Counted from the stretch's first letter, positions 1 through 11,507 are shown. The stretch: DNA of 64,000 bases from Epiperipatus broadwayi (GCA_028023455.1 JAQFVV010012976.1:124001-188000), one strand, 5' to 3'. The notes: generated by a model not told the origin, from the sequence alone. Program-made: numbers and translations.

Positions 1-1291
1 ATGGAATCAGAATTCCGTATTTTTTTTTAACTTAGAAAACCTATATCTTGAAAGAGAAGAAAACCTATAAATTTCTACTCCCTCCCCCTTTTTTATTGTA
101 AACATTGTCCATTGGACTATTCCAAATAATATATTCATTCAATTATTCTAACTAGCAACGTTAAATAATCATCAATTTCTAAATCATTTCAACAAGCAAT
201 AATTTTCACATTTCTTATGAAGAAGGATGATATGCAATGAAAAATCCCCTACTGATCTTGCAGATGGGTTTAAATTCAAAAACCTACACTTTTACGTTCA
301 TGCCTGTCAGATCTTTATATCTTTGACTGTATATATCTTGATAGGTCAGTATGTCGATCCAGCTTGACGATCCTCAATTTACCATCATTCACAAAAATCA
401 ACACAGATTGGTTAGTTTAATAATTAAAATCTTTGTCATTCCCCATCAACATATATTCATCTGACTGAATTCTCATCCCGTCAGGGCAACTTTTATTCTG
501 TCCCACATAAAAAAAACTACTCTTCATATTCCACACCATGCAGGATTTTATAACATGCACCCAGAAGTGTCTTGGTAAGGGAAATTAAAAAAACAAAACA
601 ACAACTCCTAACTTCAAATGCTGGCTTTAGCCAGAGAGAGAGGTCTTCTCTTGAGACCTAAAATCATGTTGAGAACTCTTGTCTATATACTTATTCTCTA
701 TATAGGAGTGCAAAACATTTTCTACAACTGGAACAATAATTCTATCAATAATTCCCTATCTTAACAAAATAATTGGAGTGAAACTCAGTCATCTTCTACT
801 GCCATGATAAATAAATCATGAGACAACCATTTCCCATCTATGAGGTGGTAAGATAACTCTACCTCAGGAACAACAAGCATTTATTGCTTTATATATGCCC
901 ACACCTACATTGATTGCAGTCCAGATCAATGACAAAGACTAACCAGATCCCAATTCAAAACATATATGAATTATTTCAATTTTAAACAGTCAAGCCAACA
1001 ACATACACCTAATATTTTATTAATAACAGATCATCAACACTTATAGCATAATTATAGTTTTTCACACGACCATCCATATCACTCTTCATATCTAATATTA
1101 AGCACAAATTTAAAATTTTGTTAAGAATAAAAAATATTTTATATCATTTCTCTCTTTTCTTTTTTAAATTTAAATTTACATAAGCATTTATACTTCAATG
1201 GGATCAAAATCATTTCCCCTTCTTTCCTTTAAACATTTTAAAACAAATAAAAACAAAATTATTAAATTAAGATAAACTAGTGGTTAGACAT
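1..1291. other. AT-rich non-coding stretch
   Basis: No exon, RNA gene or mobile-element signature was recognised here. The stretch is AT-rich with short homopolymer runs. It lies downstream of the last visible Ig exon of the minus-strand gene, so it could be intron, 3' UTR or intergenic DNA. Confidence 0.5.
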
Positions 1292-1366
1292 GTGACATAT
1301 TATATAAACAAAATGAAATAAAAAATAAATGACATATTATATAAACAAAATGAAATAAAGAATAAA
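1292..1366. repeat. two-copy tandem repeat, about 37 bp
   Basis: The motif beginning gacatattatataaacaaaa is repeated twice head to tail with almost no divergence, which indicates a recent local duplication. Confidence 0.75.
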
Positions 1367-1454
1367 TATCAAACATTACGATAGTCTCTTTCCAATGTCT
1401 TTTCCTTTGATTGTATTTAGTTCATTTTATTTGGATATAGCTATATAGATGCAC

Positions 1455-1622
1455 AGCATAGTTATTTTTACTCAAATGTATATAAAAATGTGTAGACAGT
1501 TATTTTAATCAAAATAGATAAAAATGTAGAGTTATTTTAAATTGAAATGTATAAAAACGTAGAATTATTTTAAATCAAATGTATAAAACGTAGATAGTTA
1601 TTTTAAATCAAAATGTAGCTAC
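1455..1622. repeat. degenerate minisatellite, unit about 38 bp
   Basis: About four to five diverged units follow one another. Each contains gttattttaa, then an aaatgtataaaa-like stretch and an acgtag/tgtag element. Unit lengths vary by a few bases. No gene content. Confidence 0.6.
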
Positions 1623-3167
1623 AGGATAATTAATAAATTTTAAAAGAGTTCTGTTGATTACCTTCCATTTTGATGAGTTTTGTCCTGGGTTTGAATTCAT
1701 TTGTTTCTTTTTTTTTTCTTCTTTTCCATTTTTAAGGCTCAAATTATAGACGACAAGCAGTTTCTGATTACTAAACACAAATTAACTTTTAACATTATAC
1801 AGAAGTTTGCTGCAGTTTCTTCAAATGAATTTTAACCAGCCAAATAATTATGGCAATATGAATCGGTCTTTCAATATTATACAATAGTTCAACAGTTCTC
1901 TCCCTAAATGAATTTTTAATAAGCCAAACAGACAGATTGTGGTATTCAGCAGAGCATATCTTATTAAAAGTTGATTTGTTCATAGTTGATTTGAGGAAGA
2001 AAAAATGTTCACCACTTATATATGAATTAGAAATTCATATTTTGGTATACTGTAAAACTTAAACACATTATTAACTCTGAGAAAGAAAATTTAAAAAAAT
2101 CGGAGAAAACCTTCAGAGATATATTAATTTTAGTCAGCCAGTTGTTCTCAGTTAGAAAAAGTTCCCCTGATTCACTTTCTCTCCCCTTTTTATATTCACA
2201 AGGATGGGGAAGAAAAAACATCTGTTAATCCTTCCCTCTCCAGGTGGTTCCTCTCAAATCTTAATCAAGATTCCATCTCAGAATGAACAATTGAACTATT
2301 TCTTACATGTCAATTTTGACAACTTTTCTTATCTTAAACCTTATCTTTTGGGTTAACATATTATCGATTAATTTATGTAAAAGCAATCAAAAGAAAATCT
2401 AATCAAAAGATAAGCTTACTAACACTTTTTGGTAAAACAAATGTTACATTTCTTTTGACCCAAATAATTTCTTATTTAGATTTACATTTCAGAGTTAGAA
2501 ATAATAAATCAGAACAGATTCACTTATTTTTCTCTTTTTTTTACACTTATCATGATATAATATAGAAAATTATATCAATTTCTATAAAGGAAAGAAAAAA
2601 AATCGAACCCATATATCTGCATTACACACACATACCCATGCAGACCATTCAATAGAAAACTGCTTATTCAGACTACATGAACACAAAATATCCATTATAA
2701 TTTTCTAATAATTACAAGCATAAAATCAATTATAACTTCTGATAATCATAAACATAAATGTCCATTATAATTTCCTATAACTTTAGACCTATTCTCCCGA
2801 AAAGACTGTTAAACAAAAGCTACTGATAATCATTTCAATCTTAATTCTCACCAACTTTTTAGTAAATAAATATTAAAATTCATAAAGACTTTATCTTAGC
2901 CATATAAATATTTATTTCTCAATTATTATATTGGCAAATTATTATAGCAGTGTACAAAAAAAATCAATCATCCCCCCTGCATTAAATAATGCTAGCCACA
3001 TTCTATACAAACACAAACTGTCTTTATATATGTTACTTTTTTAGCTATCTAGTTATTGACTTCTCCAATAAAAGGTTTTAACTTTTCTTATATTTCAAAC
3101 AAAAAAATTTTCCTATAATTAGTTTCATTTCTTACAATTGGTTTATAGATGAAATAAACCAAAGGTC

Positions 3168-3172
<5 letters not shown>
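1623..3172. other. non-coding, AT-rich; weak tandem repeats at 2690-2790
   Basis: Nothing gene-like was recognised. Two minus-strand reading frames of 62 and 64 codons (1795-1983, 2027-2221) have no recognisable domain and no Ig features. Around 2690-2790 a ccattataatttyctaataa motif recurs about three times at roughly 40-bp spacing. Confidence 0.45.

Positions 3173-3239
<67 letters not shown>
3173..3239. repeat. (AT)n microsatellite
   Basis: An uninterrupted alternating AT run of more than 60 bp, self-complementary and capable of cruciform formation. Confidence 0.95.
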
Positions 3240-3240
<1 letters not shown>

Positions 3241-3497
3241 CTGATGATAAGATAGCTATTCTTTTAGGCAAGGAGAAGCCAGCATAAGCCTTTGGATTTA
3301 TCTATCCCCCTCCCTACAGCTTTTGTCTAATGACAGAGTATAACACTATTAAATCTTTTGATGCCAACTTAACTCTTTCTGAATCTTTACAACAACATAA
3401 AACAATAAAATAATTTAACTTTGTTCTGCTTTTTATTAATTACTTGAAATTTAATCTACCAAATATTACATATATATATATTTGGATTATTTTTCCA

Positions 3498-3613
3498 AAG
3501 TAACTATGTTGAACACTCCAGTTCTCATCAGATCACCGCAGTTAAGCAACGTTAGGGTCAGTTAGTACTTGGATGGGTGACTGCCTGGGAACCCTGATTG
3601 CTGTAGGCCTTCC
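3498..3613 (+). pseudogene. 5S rRNA pseudogene, 5' end degenerate
   Basis: The core and 3' part read like an animal 5S rRNA: gttgaac, tctcatcagatcacc, agttaagcaacgtt, gttagtacttggatgggtga, then gcctgggaac and a terminal gctgtaggcct. The internal-promoter region is recognisable. The 5' strand of helix I (expected near gtctacggc) is absent, because ttttccaaagtaa stands there and cannot pair with the 3' end. There are also internal substitutions (accgcag, gttagggtc). I therefore call it a retro-derived or relic copy, or the head of a 5S-derived SINE, rather than a working gene. The gatcaccg(a)agttaagc form is typical of protostome 5S. Confidence 0.8.
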
Positions 3614-5045
3614 AGCTAATTACTATGTTTGATAATCTACCTTCTTATCTGCCATTATAAAATTGTTTACATTCTTTTAATTTTAATTAAAATAAGAAAA
3701 TTTCTTTAAAAAAAACAGTTAATAAAATATCGGATATAATTTTTTTTTTTCAAAATATAATTATATAAATACTTTATATTAAAAATTATTTAATACAATG
3801 TTTAATATAAAGACATTTTTATTTCTTGAATGTTTTAAACCTCAATCACAATTTTTTAAACTATTTTCTCTTTTAAAATCTTCATAAATAGCATTTATAC
3901 CATCTCTCCTAATCAAAATAAATAAATAAATTGTTTTTAATTATGAAACAAATACAAACTTAGGCAATACTTTTTGTATTTAATTTTCTAGGGCATTATA
4001 CAAAATATCATGATCTCAAATCCATTTCTTTTATATCTGAATAAGAAATCTTTCGTTAAATAGCAAAGTTATAGGTGTTGGAATCCTTTCTAATAGTTTT
4101 TATATTTGGTCATATGGCATATACCCTTAGTTGTATACAAACTAAATGCCCATTTATTATGCAATAAAATCACATAATGAAGTACCACAACTTGATATTC
4201 TTTTATAAATAAGCAAACCTCTCCCATAAAAAGTTATTTGTAAAAATATTTGACAAGTTGTGATACTTCAAGATTTTATACATACAAAGTATAGATATTT
4301 TATTTAACCCCTCTTATTTAAAAGTACAACATAATCTAGATGTTCCTTATTATTCCAATAGATTGTAAGAGACTTAGAAAGAGAGCATATGTGAGATGGA
4401 AAAATGTGAAAGGTTTTCATGAATGATGTGGACAGAAAAAGCTATAGACTAGAGAAGGTGGATTCCACTTAAAGTTACTGTCTTTTTGAAAAGTACTGAT
4501 ACTAATTGAAAATGATGATGATGGTGATATAAATAATGTAGCAATTATTACATGGCATTGGGGATGGAGAATTTTTTATTTATGAATGCAATGAAAAAGT
4601 CAGAATATTGCTGAACAATATTTTTAATTCTATTAATAAACATAAATGGTTTCATCATTAAAAGATGTAATATTTAATTCTGAAGACGTTTAATAAAATT
4701 CAAAAAAATATTAAGACAATGAAGCTAAAATATTAGGGGAGTGAGAGAACAGATGAGCACCCAATTTTTCTACTAGTGTTGCAAATATTTTACATTTGCA
4801 TAAGTAAAAAATGTATATGTTTAGAACCAATATCTATAGTCAATGAAAAATATTTTCAAATGTTTATGAATATACTTTCTACTGAGAAAAGTCAAATAGT
4901 TAAAAATTAATCTCATTACACTTTTATTGATTATTTATACTTAATTTATTTGATCATATTAGAGTACTAAAATTACATATTATCTATATATCTTAGCCTT
5001 AAATTTTTTTATACCAACAATGTTATATAAATGTTTATTTTTATT
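3614..5045. other. non-coding, nothing recognised
   Basis: AT-rich sequence without a convincing exon, RNA or repeat boundary. It lies between the 5S relic and the hAT MITE. Confidence 0.5.
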
Positions 5046-5053
5046 CTCTAACT

Positions 5054-5422
5054 CAGGGGTCCCCAACATTTTTGCACTTAAGAGCACATTCTATAATACC
5101 GGCCAGGTGGCGGGAACCATTTATTTTTTCAATGTAAATTTATAGTTGGATATTGTTAATAATACACATAATGTACAAAAAAATATTTATTTCAAAAATA
5201 AAATTTTAACATATAATTAATGTTTATATTTTTATGCTGTAAAAGTATAGTATGCCCTATAATTTGATTACAGTATAATACAATAATTTATAAAAAAAAT
5301 TTAAAAATTAAATTTATTTATATCAGACAAATAATTTTTTATCATGTTCAGATAGCGGTGGACACACATAAAATGGTCTGCGGGCACCATAGTGTCCATG
5401 GGCATAGGGTTGGGGACCCCTG
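5054..5422. mobile_element. non-autonomous hAT-type DNA transposon (MITE), 369 bp
   Basis: The element begins CAGGGGTCCCCAAC and ends GTTGGGGACCCCTG, a perfect 14-bp terminal inverted repeat. It is flanked by 8-bp target-site duplications, ctctaact (5046-5053) and ctctaatt (5423-5430), which differ at one position. An 8-bp duplication with a CAGGGG-type terminus is the signature of the hAT superfamily. The interior is AT-rich and non-coding, with GC-rich subterminal patches (ccaggtggcggg near the left, gcggtggac and cgggcacc near the right) that may be transposase-binding sites. No transposase fragment is present, so mobility would need one supplied in trans. Confidence 0.92.
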
Positions 5423-5430
5423 CTCTAATT

Positions 5431-6461
5431 TATATTTTTTAAAGCAACTGAATAAAGAAGCTTCCTTAGAAAATACATGTCACAAATTTCTCTAAATAAT
5501 GATTCTTAATTGTAAAAATTCGTTAGACATCCTGAGGATATTGTCAAAAGCCATAAATGTGTATGTATAAATGAAATATTTTATTGTAATTATTATAATG
5601 TGGGGCAACACATAAATATATATATAACAGATTTTTTATTTTTGTATTGTTTTATTAAAGTATGATAGAAATTACTGTGAAAAGAAAAAAAGCAATTTTA
5701 AAATCATTTTAATATGTATTTTACTGTTCTTTTAATTGAAGTGTTAAAAATTATCAACCAGAAATGTATAAATTTTGTGCCAGGAAGCCAGTTGAATACT
5801 TAGACATAAAAGCATTATGACTAAGTCAAAATGTTTAGTCACTGATTGCAATTTCTTAACATAATTTATTCTTGCATTTGAATTTTAGAGCTATAGATGC
5901 ATTTACTGACTTGCTATTTATTGATATGTGTGCTAATTATTTTTTGGTGAATATAAGATAGCAAGACATGACTAGCCTATGTGCAAACAATACAATATAG
6001 TCATATTTTGCTGTGATTCTATAAATTAAAAAATAAATTTTATCTTCTATATAACAATAGACAATCACGTGAACAATATTTTGTTGATTAATTTATTTCT
6101 CTCATGTTTATTAACATTATTTGCCATTAGTAGTGAAATTTATATACATAGGTAAAATGTCACTAATGGTATAGTTGTAATTATCTGTAAATTTATTTTC
6201 ATTATTTCCAGATGTTATGGTAATAAAATCAAAGAGACATTAATATTAACTTTTAAAAAAAACAAATTTAGTATAGTTAACAGTCTTTTTATACTCCAAA
6301 GCATTAAACAAACTTTTACCAGAATATCTTGCAAATAATGTGTTTTAAAGATCATTATGAGAAAAATCTAATATCTTAAAAAATATTTAACCTGCTAAAT
6401 GTAGTTCACAATAGAAGCTTTGTTTTTATAAATATATATATAAACACAATCAAAACTTTAC
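5431..6461. other. non-coding flank downstream of the last visible Ig exon
   Basis: AT-rich, no exon recognised. If the Ig gene continues to lower coordinates this is intronic; otherwise it is its 3' flank. Confidence 0.45.
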
Positions 6462-6719
6462 CATTAACTCTTAAAAAAGTTTCCCTAGTTTCTGATTCTG
6501 TCATACATTTGTAATTTGCTGTATCTTCTATTTTAACCTTTTTTATTTTTAAAATAATATTTTGAAATGAAATTCTTCCATTATTATCTCCACTCGTTAT
6601 TAAATCAAGTTCATTACTTTTAGTTATTTTGTACCATTTTATTTCTTGGCTAAAACTTGACAACTCACATTTTATTTCAACATCTTCTCCTACTAGTACG
6701 TATTTCGATTCTTTATAAT
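6462..6719 (-). CDS. Ig-like domain exon 5 (I-set type)
   Basis: This 258-bp exon encodes 86 residues and is phase 1-1. The acceptor reads ttcattttaag before attataaag, and the donor is AATG|gtaaag. It has the complete Ig hallmark set: B-strand cysteine in VEIKCEL, core tryptophan in IKWYK, and the F-strand signature DTANYKC about 15 residues from the end. That spacing and the D-x-A-x-Y-x-C motif fit an I-set domain. It is the most canonical domain of the five and the most 3' visible exon. The reading frame continues past the donor into hydrophobic sequence until a stop (6406), so retention of this intron would end the protein about 18 residues later. I regard the splice donor as the real end. 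Confidence 0.8.
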
Positions 6720-6973
6720 CTTAAAATGAAAACCGTAAAAAAACAAATTACAAAGAAAAAAATGAACATATGTATATATAATCTAATGTCGCCAGTTTTT
6801 TAGGCTTTCATTAGATCAAATAAAACTATATGTATATATGAGTTGATCAAAATAATTTAATCTATAATTACAACTACAACACCATCTACACAAACTTTCA
6901 GACACATACTGAGTATATATATATATATTAAATCACTCTCAAATGTTACCTCTGTGAATATATATATATATAT

Positions 6974-7411
6974 AATAAAAAGTCAGATGTCACATGACTT
7001 ATATATAGCTTGCACTTACAAATATGTAAAATTAAGAGCATGCTAATGAGCTCTAAACAAGCTTTTTTATTTATTTATGATAAATGCTAATACAAGAGAA
7101 GGCATTCAAATCATTTTTATCTTGGATTGTCCTCATCCCAGATCAGTTTCGACCTATGGGTTTCTTCACTGAGGAGTGCTTGAGTTGATTTTTTGAATCT
7201 AATGTCCCAACTCCTCACTGAAGAGACCTATAGGTCGAAACCGGTCTGGGGATGGGGACAATCCAAGACAAAAATGATTTGAATGCCTTCTCTTGTAGTA
7301 GCATTTATCATAAATAAAAAAAGCTTGTTTAGAGCTCATTAGCATGCTCTTAATTTTACATATTTGTAAGTGCAAGCTATATATAAGTCATGTGACATCT
7401 CACTTTTTATT
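6974..7411. mobile_element. foldback element with hammerhead ribozyme, subfamily 1
   Basis: Two arms of roughly 190 bp, about 6974-7175 and 7212-7411, are near-perfect inverted copies. Each carries gatgtcacatgac, the gcatgctaatgagctc block, a gataaatgctaa-type block and a block with ggtcgaaaccggtc or its complement. They are separated by a short loop. The right arm holds an intact hammerhead on the plus strand. The left arm holds a mutated one on the minus strand (7135-7175, core GTGAAGA). No protein is encoded. The palindrome would form a long hairpin as RNA or single-stranded DNA. I found no clear direct repeat flanking it, because the left flank is (TA)n. Confidence 0.85.
7212..7252 (+). 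ncRNA. type I hammerhead ribozyme, subfamily 1 (intact core)
   Basis: All conserved positions are present. Helix I pairs TCCTCA (7212-7217) with TGGGGA (7247-7252). The core CTGAAGA (CUGANGA) is 7218-7224. Helix II is GACC-TATA-GGTC (7225-7236). GAA is 7237-7239, helix III is ACCGGT (7240-7245), and the cleavage-site C is 7246. Helix III is a self-complementary hexamer with no loop, so one monomer closes only three pairs without a turn. Hammerheads of this design (newt satellite, Penelope-like elements, animal retrozymes) are known to work best as dimers. Predicted cleavage is after 7246. Confidence 0.88.
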
Positions 7412-7603
7412 ATTACTATTATTATTTTGCTGTAGGGACTTTGGCTAAATTAAATGGCTAAGTCTACTAATATATGGAGTATCTGAATGAAGTTCAGGCC
7501 CATATGATTTTTTCAGTTGTAGAGCTGACTTTAAAGACATGTAGAAGTCTAAAAGTTTCAGATCTTTTTCTAACAATTAACTTTTAGATAAATGCTTTGC
7601 TTG

Positions 7604-7785
7604 AGTTGGTTTTTTGAATCTAATGTTCCAATTCCTCACTGAAGAGACCCATAGGTCGAAACCGGTCTGGGGATGGGGACAATCTAAGATAAAAATGATT
7701 TGAATGCCTTCTCTTAGTAGCATTTATCATAAATAAAAAAAAGCTTGTTTAGAGCTCATTAGCATGCTCTTAATTTTAAAATTTT
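7604..7785 (+). mobile_element. third, single-arm copy of the subfamily 1 ribozyme element
   Basis: This repeats the right arm of the 6974-7411 palindrome from gcttgagttggttttttgaatc through the ribozyme to gctcttaatttta, with few changes. It is separated from the palindrome by about 190 bp. That spacer (about 7440-7603) matches, in inverted orientation, part of another ribozyme element at 51830-51990. The cluster therefore looks like one composite insertion of several rearranged units. Confidence 0.8.
7633..7673 (+). ncRNA. type I hammerhead ribozyme, subfamily 1 (second intact copy)
   Basis: Same fold as the copy at 7212. Helix I TCCTCA/TGGGGA, core CTGAAGA at 7639-7645, helix II GACC-CATA-GGTC (loop changed from TATA, stem kept), GAA at 7658-7660, helix III ACCGGT, cleavage-site C at 7667. 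Both copies are on the plus strand 421 bp apart, so one transcript crossing both could release a fragment of about that length. Confidence 0.87.
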
Positions 7786-8099
7786 GTAGTTTTTATTCTA
7801 GTGAATATTTTTATTATACTTATATTATTTGATATTATATATATAAAAGATCAACTCTCAAACAGTCAGTCTTTTTCTTGGACAGGCTATTTAAGAGTCG
7901 AATTTTTATATATATATTTACAGAGAGTAGTTGAAATTTCTTACTGTTTGAGAGTGCTTTGATATTTGATTTTCAATTTCAGCTAGAGTTATGCAGTGAA
8001 TTTATTTTATCTACATATATTTAAATTTTTCAAATACATTCACTTATTAGTAATAGCATACAGATTAATAGATAACACAATGTTTTAAGTGGTATTATT

Positions 8100-9700
8100 T
8101 TCCTCTATTTTTCAGGTATTGATGACCTAACAAATAAGTGTATTAGCAAGAGAATTGAAGCTGGGAACTTACAGATTCATGAATGTTGAATTTAAAATAA
8201 CACTTTAACCAAGGAGACTATTCTATAAAAGAAAACAATCAGCAGAAAATTAATATACTTATCTCTGAGAATCCTCCTGATTTCTTTAACTTTTTCTTAA
8301 GGACAATGTTAATAAGTGATTTTTAAACAATATGAATTATCACATGAGGTTGACTTATGGGTTATTTTCCATTGTCATGTAAAGTAGTTTCTTTAAATTT
8401 GGGTGGGTGTGCTTTTTCTTCTCCGATCAATATTTTTGTCTATTCTTAATTGAACATGTTTATTAAAACATAAATGGTCTAATACATTAGATATGGGGTT
8501 TTTTTTCATTTCCAATAATAAGTTTGTGTTCTTTTAAATGCTTTCAATGGGACAACTGACTTCATCACTTTGCATCTTTCCACATTCATATATTTCATAG
8601 ATGCAGTTTTTGTTTTTCAGTATTTCAAGTTTAGATTTTATAGAGTTAGGATTCTTCATAAAATGATATTGTTATGTTATATTGACTGCAGATTTTTATT
8701 AATTTATCTGTTATTCCTGGTATTTATGAATACATTACTTGACCTATAATTGTTCTTTTTTCTTTTGATATCTATTTAGGTTTTTTCAATAGATGATAGA
8801 TAATCATTCTTCATGAGAGATTGTTCTATGTAGATCTTTCCTTTTGCAAAATTATTTGTTTTTGAACAAATTTCTTTTGTTCTGATCCATAGTAAAAGTA
8901 TAATTCAGTGTTTTGTGTTTCTGTCATAATTGTATGTATATGCTGAATATTGTTGGTGTGTTAGAGTTTTCTATTAACTGGAGTTTTGTCACAAGGAAAC
9001 CAAATATCAATTTTTATTCTTGTTCTGATTCTGTTGTGGAATTAAATGAAGGAAATATGTTATTGATGTGTGTCCAGAATGATTGTAATAGCTCTTCACT
9101 ATGTGGCTATATAATAAATGTATCAGTAGCATAAGAAAGGCAGATATTAGGTGTTTCTGGCCATGTTTTCAAGTTTTATCATATAGTTGTTGCTAATCAA
9201 GGGTGATAGTGGTGAACCCATAATCATCCCTTGATTTCTTGGAAAAAATTTGCTTTGTATTGAAAATATGTTACTGTTATACAGAATGCTAAGAGCTCAA
9301 TTAAATTATCAATAGGAAGAGTTGTTCTGGCTTCAGCATTTAATCTTTTTTTTCCATTAAAAATAGTTCACTACCTTTACCACAGGTTACATTTATGAAT
9401 AAGATTTTTCCATATAATGTAAAATATCTTTTATACTAACATACTTTAGATAAAAGATTCTCCAATAATCTTTCATAGAGTTATAGTGAAAGGGAAAAAG
9501 TATTCAGTAGTTTTGCAAATTTCTAGTGTAAAACTTTGAGCAATTTTTCATCATTGCTGGAATTTAAGTTCAAGTATAAAGCATGATGGCTGATCATAAC
9601 TTCAATCAAATAATTAGTTTTAATTTGTCTGTTATCAGATGGTAAATTTTATGCTCGAAATGATAACCATTGCCATTACAAAAATTACTTTAATGAAAAT
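8100..9700 (-). pseudogene. Penelope-like element reverse transcriptase relic
   Basis: Read on the minus strand with frameshifts and stops, the Penelope-type RT order is clear. Near 9340-9295 is RTTLPIDNLIELLAFC, then TYFQYKANFFQEIKG, then GSPLSPLISNNYM near 9225-9190. Then comes the active-site region as YATDTFII followed by PHSEELLQSFW and an INNIFPSFNSTTESEQE stretch. Penelope-like RTs normally read YVDDTFVVW..H here and MGSPLSP before it, so the first catalytic aspartate is now threonine and in-frame stops follow. The 3' part (8800-8100) is too decayed to show a GIY-YIG endonuclease with confidence. The element lies just upstream, in its own direction, of the hammerhead cluster at 6974-7785. 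Penelope-like elements are known to carry hammerheads in their terminal repeats, so that cluster may be its terminal region. Confidence 0.8.
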
Positions 9701-9970
9701 AAAATATCTTTATTATTAGTGATTGCTTATAAACATTTTTTATTTCTATAACAATTTGTATTTAATTTGCTATATTTATGTAAGCCTCATTGTGTAGATT
9801 TTGGTATCTGGTAATCAATATATTTTCAATAACTTACTCAACTCAGCCATTCTGTAGTGGTCAGTAAATAATTATCTTGCTAGCTTTATCTTGAGAGTTC
9901 AAGCTAAGAGTAATCTTTGATAACCAGATGAAAATTGGTGTGATTATAAAACAAAAATAATTTTTATATT

Positions 9971-10134
9971 AAACAAAGAGCTTTGCTAACTTCTCACCAA
10001 GCTTTGTGATAAATGCTTAGTGAGAGAACGCATTTAAAATATCTCTATCAGAAACCACACCCAAATCCCAGACCAATGGTTTCATGCTTTGACATTTATC
10101 AGAAAGCTTGTTCAGCAATTAGCAAAGCTCTTTG
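9971..10134. mobile_element. foldback element, subfamily 3, ribozyme core lost
   Basis: The ends aaacaaagagctttgctaa and ttagcaaagctctttgttt are inverted copies, and an inner gataaatgct block is also inverted. An 8-bp direct repeat tttatatt flanks it (9963-9970, 10135-10142). Read on the minus strand it has GAAACCATTGGTC and the tcaaagcat helix II strand of the subfamily 3 hammerhead seen at 51740-51782. The CUGANGA core is missing: tctgataaatg stands where ctctgaggagtg would be, so this copy should not cleave. Confidence 0.75.
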
Positions 10135-10142
10135 TTTATATT

Positions 10143-11333
10143 TTACAAGCTTAAAAAAAAGGGGGATCATGTGATATATGACTCTATTTTGTATTTTTTA
10201 TTAATTTTTATATTATTTAATTTTTACCTCATAAAGAAAAGCTTATTTGCTTATAAATATTAAGATTAATATCTTATCCTGATCTTTAATTTTGTTCAGA
10301 TTATATTCTTAAAAAAACTATTTTATTAGTAAATGACAATGTAATCATAATTTTAACTTAACTGAAACCAAAAAAGTAAATATTTTATTATAACATAACT
10401 AAAAAATAGTTTTTAAAATTATACACTTTCACTTATGTTGACCCATATTTTTTTTTTAATTCTATAAATAGTTTTGAGAGATTTCATGGCATAGTCTAGC
10501 ATATCTGTTCAGCATTCAATGTTCAGAATTCAAATGTGGCTTGAAGTGGATTTTCTTATAAATTTCAAATAATTTTAAAAATATTTTTGTAGTTATCTAC
10601 ATTATAATCAATCCACTAGACATCTATCTTGCTACAATTAGCTGGAGAGTAATGGTATAGTTTGATCAGGTGAGAGTCTATGCATTAATTGTGAAACAAA
10701 AATAGGATTACAAATAATACTAGTTTTTATCACTGTTGGTGGAAGCACCAAACTTCTACAACTATTAAGCTATACTTTAGCATTTCCTTTACGAGTGATC
10801 AGGATTGTAATTACAATTTTCTGAGCCCAATGTGCTATTAAATTGTGAGACCTTTAATAAAAATAAATTCATAATAACTATTTTTATAAATTTAGCTTCT
10901 GAAAATCCTTCAATGTATGTGAGGCCCTAATTATTATTTAAATATATATGTGTACAGCCTTGTATGTAGATGGCGTACACATATAAATTTATAAGTCCAT
11001 TTTTCCTTGATGCTATTATCTTCCTTGTGCTGGCCTTTTCCACATCATTCCCTAATGTCAATAATGAGTATTGTTCTGAATGTCTCATCAATGGCCATTA
11101 TATAATTTATCCATGATCTAAACATTCAATTTTTCATTAAGTATGTTTTATAACAATTTTTTCTTTTTTTTCTTTTACTATGTAATTATACAATAATTCT
11201 AAAGCACTCATTGACTTCGAGTTCAGATTAAACGATATAACTAATAAATGTAAACTAATTAATTGCACTGAGCCTGTATTCAGCAAAACACTGTCAAAAT
11301 TATTCACTTCCAAAGAAAAAAATTTTTTTTAAA
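10143..11333. other. intron sequence, one small hairpin
   Basis: AT-rich and non-coding. The only structure noted is tatatgtgtac...gtacacatata at 10943-10984, a short imperfect hairpin. No exon seen. Confidence 0.5.
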
Positions 11334-11507
11334 CTTTAAATAATAAATAACTGAGCAATGGTTTCAACGTAGAAAATCACATTCACAGCATTTAAACTCA
11401 GTGGCTAACACTATTATTGAGGGAAAATAGTGTCAGATGCTTAGTTTAATCACTATAAATATGACCTTTGAGGTAGAAAGCATTGCTCAGCTATTTATTA
11501 TTTAAAT
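11334..11507. mobile_element. palindromic MITE, about 174 bp
   Basis: The termini tttaaataataaataactga and its complement tcagctatttattatttaaa form an inverted repeat of nearly 30 bp including the gcaatg/cattgc block, with one to two mismatches. The inner sequence is also an imperfect palindrome centred near the aatagtgtta/aacactatt pair. No coding capacity. Superfamily not assigned. Confidence 0.7.

Noticed and set aside
3498-3613. Functional 5S rRNA gene
   Set aside because: The 5' strand of helix I is not conserved and cannot pair with the 3' end.
8913-9134. 73-codon plus-strand frame
   Set aside because: It is antisense to the Penelope-like RT relic, whose motifs are clear on the minus strand.
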